A stretch of DNA of 64,000 nt from Capsaspora owczarzaki ATCC 30864 (lineage: Eukaryota; Opisthokonta; Filasterea), in the NCBI RefSeq assembly GCF_000151315.2, contig NW_011887301.1, positions 186,001 to 250,000 of the forward strand, given 5' to 3'. Both the position numbers and the translations under genes were made by a program. Below the pieces are notes generated by a model that did no database searches, was not told the DNA's origin, and saw only the letters and a list, made by a program, of their open reading frames with translations. Shown here piece after piece: positions 51,630-61,510 of this stretch. Position 1 is the stretch's first letter, and each line of letters opens with the position of its first letter.

Positions 51630-51972
51630 ATGCTGATGGATTGAGGCGAAAGCTTGCATTTCAGTTCAAATGCAATATTTATTTGTAGTTTTTGCGTTTT
51701 TCGTTTTTTTGTTTTTGGCCTTTTCGTGTCGTTCTTCCAACCCGTTATCAGTTCAGTTTGTCCATGTTATTGTTAGCATTATACTGTATCTTTGAGTGCA
51801 ATACGGACACTAGGGCAAAAAAAAAATCAACACCGAAACAAATAACAAAGAAGGTAAACGTGTTTTTCGTTAGGAAAGTGTTTTTTTGTTTTTGTTTGAT
51901 TACTACAAAACAAAAGAGGATTAAGCAAGACCACCAGATCACTAGGACACAACAACAGACTGAGGAAGACAT
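51630..51972. other. convergent 3' intergenic region (SLC35 / RanBP1)
   Basis: 343 bp between opposing stops. AT-rich, with an A9 run at 51820-51828 and T runs. No gene or RNA is seen. Confidence 0.55.
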
Positions 51973-53392
51973 TTAAGCAGTGGGCTTGTCGCCCTCCGGC
52001 TTGTCCGCAACTTTGAGGTCGCCAAGCTTCTCGGCAACTTTTGCTGCGTCATCCTCCTTTGCTGGTGTTGCCGCGCTGCTGCTGCTGCTGGGGGCATCGC
52101 CCTTTGCAGGTGTTTGACCCTTGTTTGATGCATTGTTGCGGCCAGACTCTTCGAACTTGTCCTTGAACAGTTTGGCGTTCTCGGCGTTGGCAAAGCGGAT
52201 GGCGAGCGTCTCAGGCTTGGGCTCGTTGTCAGCAAAGTCGGCAACAACGTTCCAGACCCAAGCGCGGTCGCTTCCGACGTTGGTTTGGAGGACCATATCA
52301 TCGCGAACTGGCGAGGTCGAAAAAGAGGGTCAAAACAAACAAACAAACAAACAAACAAACAAACAAACAAATAAAAGTGAGCGATGGCTGTCGGAAAGTA
52401 ACAGAGAGGACGACATGCACGCTCCTCAACAGCGTGTACACTCACCAATGTGGTTGGCGCAGACCTTCAGGGTCTTGTCTCGGCGCATGAGCAGACGGAT
52501 CATCTTGGTGGTGCGATCTTGCAAGAACTTGACCTCGCCAGTGCCGCGCTCCTTCCACTCGCCCGTGGGCTTGTCGAATCGGAAAAGCTTGGCACGACTG
52601 TGTCGAGAAAACAGACGCGAGGAAAAACAACAAAGTCAGCGAGAGCGGGCCACCAAAAAGGATGCGATGGTCGGTAGTTGATGTGGGGCAAATTTTCTGC
52701 CTCTGTGCGGCGTCACCGCCACCGTCAACTGGGGACGAACAGGCTCAAGTCCCTCATCGTTCTACAGCCGCGACGGCTGGGCCGCACTCGCACACGTCCA
52801 GTGCCTAAAGAGAAGACAGAGACCGACAAAAAGCAAACTTACATCTTGAACAGGACATCCTCGTCCTCCTCGAGGGTCTTGACCTCCACTTGGTTGAGCT
52901 TGACAATGGGCTCAAAGTGAACATCGTTGCTCTCAACGACTTCGTCCTGCACACAGAGAGAGAGAGTGAGAGCGTTTCGTCAGTTGAAAAAACGAAAAAA
53001 CGACGACCAGAAACGAAGCCATGCATCAAACGTCGCCGCGTTCTCCACACACAAAGAGACAGCGAAGAAGCAAGAAGCAAGAAGAAGAAGAAGACGAGCG
53101 TGTGCTGCACTGTCCAACGAGCGGCGCTTGGAAGCAAACAAAAGGCCAACAAGGGAAACAAAAAAAAAAAAAGAAAAAAAAAAAAAAAGAAGCGATCTCA
53201 AACACATTGTCTTGCTGGAGTGTTAGTTTGCCAGCCACCCACTGCGCCTCGACTGCCGCCCAGGTCATGCCACAGACGCGCGCTTCAAGTCCACAAAGGA
53301 CAGGCATAGCGCAAGGACGCGCCACAGCAGCCAAAACGCACCGCCAGCGCAACAAGCAACTCAAAACCAATCCATGTGTGGAAAAGCAAGAG

Positions 53393-53434
<42 letters not shown>

Positions 53435-53688
53435 TTTTTCCATACAAAACTCAATGGAAAATTCATAGAAAACCGTTTCACTTTTTGGTTTTTTTGATTG
53501 TTTCACTTTTTTTTTTTTTTTTTTTTTTTTTTGCTTGCAACACGAACTTTGCTGCTTTCTCTCGCTCTCTCTCTCTTTCTCTCCACCGAGACGGGTAAGC
53601 GAGCAGCAGTATCAACACAGTCAGGAAGCAGGGGGAGTCGCACCTTGTCGTCGCCAGTCGTGGGCTCTTCGCGGTCGTCGTCAGCCAT
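51973..53688 (-). CDS. RANBP1: RanBP1, Ran-GTP binding co-activator of RanGAP
   Basis: Cytosolic Ran-binding-domain protein that releases Ran-GTP from exportins and stimulates GTP hydrolysis by RanGAP. Exons 53644-53688, 52843-52946, 52446-52597 and 51973-52307 give 211 residues (human 201). After a short acidic leader the Ran-binding domain reads [46 protein letters not shown], then [18 protein letters not shown]. Next comes [20 protein letters not shown], with the WVW and ADF core, then [20 protein letters not shown]. The C-terminus is an Ala/Ser/Lys-rich acidic tail. It is a single RBD, unlike the multi-domain RanBP2. A leucine-rich export signal is not evident by eye. The long first intron is rich in homopolymers. 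Confidence 0.95.
52331..52372. repeat. (CAAA)n tetranucleotide microsatellite in RanBP1 intron 3
   Basis: About ten CAAA units lie inside the 138-nt last intron of RanBP1. Similar shorter CAAA arrays occur at 20300-20370 (PSTK intron 2), 62741-62757 and 63024-63044 (M3 peptidase introns). Confidence 0.85.
52947..53643 (-). repeat. RanBP1 intron 1 with T38 and T26 homopolymers
   Basis: 697-nt intron. Plus-strand tracts: A12 and A15-type runs at 53160-53188, T38 at 53396-53433 and T26 at 53507-53532, the longest homopolymers in the window. A CTCTCTCTCT tract follows at 53561-53583. No coding content is seen. Confidence 0.8.
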
Positions 53689-54058
53689 TTTGTATTGGGT
53701 TTTTGTGTTTTTTGAAAAAACTTGAACTGACAGGTTTCGAGTTTGGAAGGGCTCTTTTTCCAAGTTGAGTGGAAATCTGAGTCGGTGAGCATATTCCAAG
53801 GACAGATGTGGAGACTAGTGTTTTTGAGGCGGGGGGGGGGTGTGGAAAGATGCTGACGAGTGAAAGAGAGCGCACAATGGCCAACAATCGCCCTCCAACA
53901 CCCCCTCTCGCCCATTGCAGAGTTGAGTGTTGATTCAGAGCACTGTGGATCAATCTTGCAATACATTCATTTGATTCACGATATCCCCAGTCTCCCTTTT
54001 CCCATCATCACAGCCCAATTCTCAGTTCCCAGCTTTGAAAAAACAGGCTTTTTGAACA
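53689..54058. promoter_or_regulatory. divergent intergenic region RanBP1 / CotH-like gene
   Basis: 370 bp between divergent starts. It has a G10 tract near 53831-53840. No recognised motif; a shared promoter is inferred from spacing. Confidence 0.35.
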
Positions 54059-57000
54059 ATGCGGCACAGGCGCGGCAGTCCGACTGCTGCCTCTGCCACG
54101 ATGGCGACGGGCAAGACGAAGAAGATGTCCGCAGTGATGCTTGGTGTCGTCGCGTGCTGCTGCGTACTGGCTCGGATGGCGCCTGCAGCCGTGGCCGTCG
54201 ATCCGCCGCTGTCCTTTGTCTCGCCATTGCCGGTCGTCGCACTGTACCTCCCAGCGCCCGCGTCCGTGCTCTCGCAGGCCACGTACAAGTCAGACCGCAT
54301 GCCTGCCTACTGCCAAGTCCAGATGCCACCGTCCGACAGCAACAGCACGGGTGGTCTCGGCAACACTGTGTAACGGCCGAACGTGCTGGATGATGCTAAT
54401 CGTTGAAGCAGTTCACTCATGCTGACTCGACTCTGGTCCGATGCCGTTGGGCATGTTCTGTTTTCGTAGACTTGGAAATTTAAACTATGACGGGTGGATT
54501 GGCATTCGGCTGCGTGGCGCGACTTCGCGTAGCTTTATCAAGAAGCAGGTAAACATGGCAAACTGCGTGACTCTGCGTGTGTGTGTGGACGAGTTGAAGA
54601 GCACCAGAAGAGGAGAAGAGCAGGACAATGTATGGACCTACACAAAAGCAAGGCTCATGGCGTGGGATGCTGCAAGAAATGCACGGGTTTTGGAAATATG
54701 GCAGAAATCGACAGAAAACCGAGTTCTCAGATTTGTGCTCAAAACCCGCCGCGCTGTTTTTCTAAAGCGCTACCATGCATTGGTGCATTGTTTTCTCACT
54801 CAATCCTCTTTTACGGCACCCTGTTTGGCATTGGCAGTACTCGGTCGAGCTCTGGTCGGATCCAGTCTCCAACAAGACAATCAACCGGCCCTTCCTCAAC
54901 CTGCCGTCCGAATCTGACTTTATCCTGTATGGACCGATCGTGGACAAGACCTTGGTGCAGGACGCGCTGGCGTACGCTCTGAGCAACTCGATTGGCCGGT
55001 ATGCCAGTCGCTCGGTCTTTGTCGAACTCTTCATCTCGGAAAGCGCAGTCATGCCCGTGTGGAACACGACCACCAACACCACATCCCCGGTCACGCCTGG
55101 GTCGCAGCTCAGCTATCCTGGCAGGTACTCGGGCGTCTACGTTGTGCTCGAAAAGATCAAGGCGGACAAAAACCGCATCGACATCAAACATTCCGGGAGC
55201 AACCACACCACTGGCGGATACATTGTCAAGATTGACGTGCTCGACCCGACCAAGGAATACTTTGTCAACACTACGGCTCGCACGCCCAATCTTGTCATTG
55301 CCGATCCGCCGCTGAGCGAGCTGACCCCGACGCAGACCGACTATGTGACGCGCTACATGAATGCGTTTGAGAGCGCGCTCGCTTCCGACTCGTTCAACGC
55401 ACCAGAGAGCATCCCGCGAGCCAACATTTCGCGCGAGGACTTGCTCAACAATGCCAACAACACGTTCGGCTACGCGACCTACATTGACGTCGATTCGGCC
55501 GTCGACTACCTGCTGCTCACCGAGCTGTATAAAAACGTGGACGCCTACCGTGCCAGCGCGTACATGTACAAGGACCGCGGCGACGACGCAAAGCTGGTCT
55601 TTGGACCTGTGTGGGACCTCAACCTTGCGTTCGGCAACAGCTACTTTTACGGGAGCATGAGTCCAGACGGCTTTCAAGTCTGGACCCACTACCGGTACAG
55701 CCCCGGCGAAAAAAAGGTCGCTCCGTTGTGGTGGCGGCGCATGTTGCAAGATGGCTGCTTTGTTGCGCGGGTGATTGCACGATGGCAAGACCTGCGCCAA
55801 GGACCGCTGCAAACCTCAACCGTGCTGCAGCTCGTCGATTCTCTTGTTGCCTCGATTGGTGCTCTGCCGATCGCGCGCAACACTGCCAAGTACCCGCCAT
55901 CTGACAGCCAATGGTCGAACGTTGCCCCAACGCGAACGTCGCAGGCAGCCTATGTTGCTGCTCTCAAGGCCTGGTTGGAACAGCGCTTGGCCTGGATGGA
56001 CGCCAACATTTTCTTCATTTCGCCCGTCGCCGTGCCTTCTTGTACGTTTGACGCTCCTCCTCCCGCAGTGCCGTTCGTTCCAGGCACGCCGCTCGCTCCC
56101 CCAGCCTCCAAAACATTTTCACCACCGTGTGTCGAAATGCTGTATGGCGCTCCAGACGCGTTTTGGTTCCCCAGGGTGGCCAACCAAGTCCTTGTGATGG
56201 ACAACGACAATTTGACCTTTGCACCGCTGCCTTTTGACGTGAACTCGACGACAGAGTTGACGGCCATTGCTCTGGATGGTGTTGCGCGCTGCGCCATTGC
56301 CTACCAGTTGACAGTCACGTACCAATCCAACAACCGTCGCTTTGACCCTTCGTCCTGGACTCTGTACGGCTCGGCCGACGGGGGTGCTAGCTGGACGCCG
56401 GTGGACGCGCGCACTGACGTGCAATTCATTTCGGACTTGGCCACTCGAAAGTTTGTGATTGGCGCGGGTGCTGAAACGCTGGCAGGAGGCTTTGCCAGTC
56501 CCACCCCGGACAACTGCCCGCGATTCAATGCGTTCAAGCTGGCAGTGACGAGTACCTACTTGAACACGTCGCAGCCTCTGCTCTCAGCCTTCCGCGTATT
56601 TGCTTCTGCCGATGCCGAGCATGACGCGCTTTGTCTCAATCTCGTCCAGATGGCAGATACGTTTGAGCCGACCCATGGCATCCTGGGCGTTTACTACAAC
56701 GATTCAAGCTTTGGCTGGTCGCCAGGCTACAACACTCCTCCAAGTTCTCGTTGGACACGAATGGATCGGAGCATCGACTTTGCGGCCGGCCAGCTCACCT
56801 GGCCATCGGATCCACAAAACGAGCTCTTCCCAGCGGGATGGAGCATTCGTTGGACAGGCTGGTTGCGCTTGGACGATCGCACACAGCTCGACCCATTCCT
56901 CACCCTTTCCGTGGTTTCCTCTGGCCTCTCCGTTCAAACTAGCACGTTGGATGGCCGTCCGATCATGACAATCATTGCATATGGTGGCTATCACTTTGTT

Positions 57001-58853
57001 GATATTCGTGTTACCGGTACAGCTGCGACGCCCCCTTCCAAAGCCACGCTCCAACTCTGCTTCAAGCCAGCCTCTGCACCTACCTTGCCGTTCGGTCGCG
57101 TCCACTTTACTCCCGTCCCAGACGAGCTTGATTTTGAGGTGGTTGATGGAGTGCTCGGCGGAAGCAACACGCTCCAAATCCCCCGAGAAGACGCCGAAGC
57201 TTTCCTCAACACGGTGCGCAAAATCTGGCTTGTTCGTGGACCAACTCCGGCCGATGGCGCTACCTCCACTCGGCTTTCCTTCACCCAGTTGGACCCGGGA
57301 TTTTACTGCGACAATGTGGTGGTCTATTCGGTCAACGCCTCCCTTGCGCCTGAATCCTGGGTCACTCCCGGCATGGCCCTGCAAACTCCGTTCTCCTTGT
57401 TGCATCCTGCACTTGCACAAGTCTCCAACCTGTGTGGCATCTCGGCGACAGTGCCAATCGTCATGGTTCCTGGACAGATATTTGCAGTTCAGTTCACTTC
57501 TTACTGGTCCTCGCAACGCCAGGGCTTTGTGGCGAATTTCCAGCCTGCCACACCGTACCAATGTGGCCCTCTTGCCTGCAACGCCGCCAACCAGGGCGGT
57601 AACTGCACTGCCAATGCCATCTGCCAGTGCGCGCCGGGCTTTGCTGGCGCCGATTGCACACAAAAGTTTGACTGTCGCACGGTCGGCAACTGCTCAAACA
57701 ATGGTATTTGTGTCGCTGATGGCCAGTGCTCATGCGCAAGTGGATACGGCAACTACAATTGCGCTGTCGCGTTCGATTGCAGTGGCCTCAACAATTGCTC
57801 CGGGCACGGGCGCTGCGTGGCCAACAATGTGTGCGCGTGTGAGCCCAATGCAGTGGGCCTAGCCTGCGAACAATACTGTACTCCCATTGCGACTGCCATC
57901 ACGCAAATCCTGGCCACTGGCGAGCTTCCGCCCTACGAGACCGCAGCTATGATGTTCGACCGCAATGTCTTGACCAAGTGGTTTTATAGCACACGTGTCG
58001 CTCCTGCCCAAGCATGGGTGTCTGTCAAGTTTGCCGAGCCCGTCGCGATTGATGGCTACATTTTGGGTTCGGCCAATGACATGTCGGTCCGAGATCCGCG
58101 AGATTGGTATGGTGAACTCACTTGCTGGTGTTTATGGCGTTTTGGCTGTGTTGGGCTCAATATTTTTGTGTTTCTTTTTTTGCTTCGTCTAGGTCACTCG
58201 AAGGCAGTGCGGACGGAGCGCAGTGGACTTCACTGGACGTGCGCACCGACGAAACATTTTCACAGAGGTTTCTGCTTCGGTTCTTCAACATGACTGCTGC
58301 AGACGCGTACCAGTACTACCGCCTCTCGATTACTTCTGCTCTAAGTCGGACCACAAAGGACTTGCAGCTTTCAGAAATGCAGCTGTGCCAGCGCGTTGCG
58401 CCAGTTGTTTCTACCTCTGCTGGACTGCTGTCTTCAACCGTGGAGCCTTTTTCCTCCACTGCCTCGTCTGCCACACCCTCTTCTGCCACACCAGCAATAT
58501 CATCTGCCACGCCAGCGGTGTCATCTGCCACTCCAGCGGTGTCATCTGCCACACCACTCGTCTCCTCGGCATCTGCCGAAACTTCCAAAGTGGCACCGTC
58601 GAAATCGACGCACGTGTCTCCAGGTACTGCATCCGACGCGTCGGAAGGGGGCGCCAACTCCACCACGATTGCATTGATTGTCGTGGCTGTTGTCCTGCTG
58701 GTTGGCGGGCTGGGCTTGGTCGGCCTCTTCCTGTACCGCCGGTCTCGTGGCCACGCTATGCCAAACATGTTTCAAATGCGCTCCAGGAAGCTTGACAAGC
58801 GCCCGATGATTTGGATGGCTGTGGATGATGACGACGACGAAGATGTCTTGTAA
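54059..58853 (+). CDS. receptor-like CotH-kinase protein with PA14, EGF and discoidin-like modules
   Basis: Exons 54059-54369, 54470-54548, 54838-58106 and 58193-58853 give 1,439 residues. A hydrophobic signal/anchor lies at residues 23-46. The CotH (atypical secreted kinase) domain covers about 95-500: GIRLRGATSRSFIKKQYSVE (Lys-containing start motif), YSGVYVVLEKIKADKNRI and LVFGPVWDLNLAFGN (about 385; the usual motif is WD-x-D, here WDLN). The following regions are a jelly-roll stretch (570-730), PA14-like (735-880, GILGVYYNDSSFGW then WSIRWTGWL), three EGF-like repeats (1040-1145, CQCAPGFAGADC and CSCASGYGNYNC), and a discoidin-like module (1150-1300). A Ser/Thr/Pro stalk with repeated SSATPAV precedes one TM helix (1377-1400). 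A 36-residue tail ends DDDDDEDVL. Surface or secretory-pathway phosphorylation is inferred from the family. Confidence 0.82.
58470..58560 (+). repeat. tandem 24-nt repeats encoding the SSATPxV stalk
   Basis: Short imperfect tandem units based on TCATCTGCCACNCCAGCGGT encode repeated Ser-Ser-Ala-Thr-Pro-Ala-Val in the membrane-proximal stalk of the CotH-like protein. Such tracts expand and contract readily and would be densely O-glycosylated. Confidence 0.75.
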
Positions 58854-59110
58854 AGGATTTTTATGTTCGAGGCGGGTTTGGCATTCCGTGTGTGTATTTT
58901 TTATTTGTGTGTGTGTGTGAGCCTGAGATGGTTGAATAGCTTGATATTTTCTTCCAAACAATGAGTGTGAGACAAGTCTAATGAACTTTTGACATAAAGT
59001 AGAAAAGACATGACGCGCTGTTGTTCCACTGTCGTTGCGGTACTTGGATTGTCTTAAACAGGTTGTATTGATGAAAAGCAAACACTACTCAACGGAAGCA
59101 GCACTGAAAC

Positions 59111-61312
59111 TCATTCAGGGACCTTCTCGTAATGCTCCTCGTCGCTTCCTTCTTCCTCAACCCCAGCGCCGTCATCCTCGGCGGCGCCCGCCTCGTCCGC
59201 CTCGGTATTCTTGGAAGGAACCCAAAGCCCAGAGTCTTCGCAGCGCTTGACGTGGTACTTGGCTTCCTCGAGAGGCATGGCTGCCAAAGCCGCGTGCAGC
59301 TTGGCCATGTCGCGGGATTCAAACGCCTCACGCAAAGGTGCAGGCAGTGTTTCAAGAACTTCGAACGGATCCAAGCCGCCGGGACCGAGGCGGCTCTGAC
59401 GCTCAATGGCCTCTTGCTCGGCCTCGGCCTCTGCAATCTTGACCTTGGCGCGGTCTTGCACGCGCTTAACGAACGACGTCCACTCGTCTTGGAATGCGTC
59501 CAAGTACGGTTGGTCGGCGACACGGAACCTGGGAAAAAGAAAAAAAAACAAAAGGAAAGGAAAGGAGGCAGAGAATCAAGTTACGAGTTAGACAACAGGG
59601 CTGGAACGAAAAAGGATTGTCCGAGAAAAAAAATGCAAAGGAAAAAAGGGGGAGAGTGGGTGGCATACTTGTTGAAGAAACGGTTGACATTCGCACGCGG
59701 GTCGTTGTTGAGCGACTTGGCGAGTTGAAGCATGTACTGCATGAGAATCGTCTGGTGGGCGACCCGCTTCATGAGGTCGTGCTTGCCTTCCATCTCGAGC
59801 TCGAGACACCAAATCACAAGGTAGTTGGCAGCGTCTTCGCAGACCAGATCGAGGTTTTCACCGAGATACATGTGGGTCTCGTCGAGCTTGGAGTACATGG
59901 CGTACTTTTTGATACGTGCTTCGTTCTTCTTGATGAACGATCGCTGGAAATCGGGCAACAATGGGAGTTGATCAAACAAACAAGCAAAAACGGGTGAGAA
60001 TAGTTCGGACTGGTTTCTCTGGTCGATACGCAAGTAGCCTCACCAAATCCTGTGCTTCCTCCTCGTCCGACTTTGAGGATGAGGCGGGCGTGGCTGCAGC
60101 GCCCTTGTTCACCACCTGGGACAAAAAACAACAGAGGGTCGCTGTGAGTCGTCGTCGAGCACGGCACGGACGAATTCATCCAGGCGCCCAACAGTGCGCG
60201 TTACCGTCTTGTTGAAGCCGGGCTTGCTAATGTTGTCGACGTTCCACTTGGGATGCTCACGCTCCATTCGCTCGAGCTCGGCTTCCTTGCGCCGGAACTC
60301 TTCCTCTTGCTTCTGAGCCTCGGTGAGCGCAGCGTCGATTTTCTTGGCGGCATCTTCCGGTGCGTTCAGCGTCTTTGCCTGCGGCCGTGGCGATTATTCA
60401 CCACATCAAGTTTCAAAAGCGGCGGAAGGTGAGGGGACAAACTACAGCATCGTCTCGAGCTTGGATGCAGCGATCTCAAAGTTGTGGGGGTTGTTTTTTT
60501 ATTTCGCTTACATGAGCAGCAGCGGCTTGCAGTACTTGGCGTTGCTTGGCCGATCTGTTGAGAGTCAAAATCTCAGTTTTTGTCAGTACTTGTTGTTCTT
60601 GCTTTTTTTTTTTTCAGCAGTGACAAGCATCGAAAAGTTGGCTCTCTTTGTTGTTTCAATAGCGCATTTTGTTTGTTAATGTAACAAAGTCAAGCTGTAA
60701 CAATGTAACAAACTCAGACGCTGAATAACAAATCCCAATCTAAACAAACAAACAACACAAGTTTTTTTTTTTTTTTTTTTTTTTTTCCCGTTCAAGATGC
60801 AAAGGGAAAACGCTGTATGTCCCCCCCCTCCTACGTCAAATCGTGCCTTCCGCTTTCTGGCACAAGTTGACTTTTGAAAGTGTAACACGATGCTTCTAAT
60901 ATCTCCCACTTGCATCACGGACGTCCCTGACACACTGGAGCTCTGGTCTGTCGCAGGGCTGCGTTTCCTTCGCTTTCCACAGTCTTCCATCGCCAGCTTG
61001 ATGACCCCCCCCCCTTCAATCTCCTTCCCTCCCTCCGCGTCCAACACCGTCACACCCAGTCGCCACTCCTGCGACCTTCAAACTCGTCGTCGTCGGAGGG
61101 GGAAAAGGCGCGCTGTTTCAAAAACTCAACTCGTCAATGTTGTGCTTGAGGGCCTCGCGTTCGCGCTTCTCCTCAGCCTCGCGCTCGACACGCGCCTGGT
61201 GCCGCCAGCGGAAGAGCGACGCGTTGTCAATGTTGGGATGCGTCTCGTCCTCGTCGTCGCTGATCTCAATGTGATCCCACTTGCTGTAGTCAATGCCGCC
61301 CTTCTTGGCCAT
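59111..61312 (-). CDS. CDC37: CDC37, HSP90 co-chaperone for protein kinases
   Basis: Loads client kinases onto HSP90. Exons 61131-61312, 60512-60554, 60205-60378, 60044-60115, 59669-59943 and 59111-59528 give 387 residues (human 378). The N-terminus is the kinase-binding signature: [20 protein letters not shown], then [18 protein letters not shown], including the CK2 site Ser in ISDDEDE. Coiled-coil exons follow, then [18 protein letters not shown]. The HSP90-binding middle domain has [40 protein letters not shown] and [20 protein letters not shown]. The C-terminal part has [17 protein letters not shown] and [17 protein letters not shown]. Start follows [13 protein letters not shown], slightly longer than animal MVDYSVWD. 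Intron 1 (576 nt) is long. The GTTGAG donor at 61130 was chosen by phase. Confidence 0.95.
60555..61130 (-). other. CDC37 intron 1 with T25 and C-rich tracts
   Basis: 576-nt intron. In plus orientation it holds T25 at 60762-60786, CCCCCCCTCC near 60822, and a C9 tract near 61006-61014. A frame at 60890-61130 on the plus strand is open by chance opposite the CDC37 exon. No independent gene is supported. Confidence 0.55.
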
Positions 61313-61510
61313 TTTTCTCGCTGGGTTGCTGTGCGTTTTGGTTCCAGAAAAACAAAATTAGACTGAAGGTTGTTGTTTTCTTCTCTGCTCAGACAAGAGC
61401 TTGAATGGGATGTATTCTAACAGATCAAGCAAAAACAATCCACAAAGCGCATGGGAACGCCACGGCGCGACAGATTGCAAAAATCCGAAAATCACAAGGA
61501 TTCAAAACAT

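Noticed and set aside
52331-52372. Regularly spaced short repeats resembling a CRISPR array
   Set aside because: They are (CAAA)n microsatellites in introns, with no unique spacers, and the genome is eukaryotic.
60890-61366. Plus-strand ORF of 158 residues opposite CDC37 exon 1
   Set aside because: It is antisense to a firmly identified CDC37 exon and to intron sequence, with no similarity of its own.
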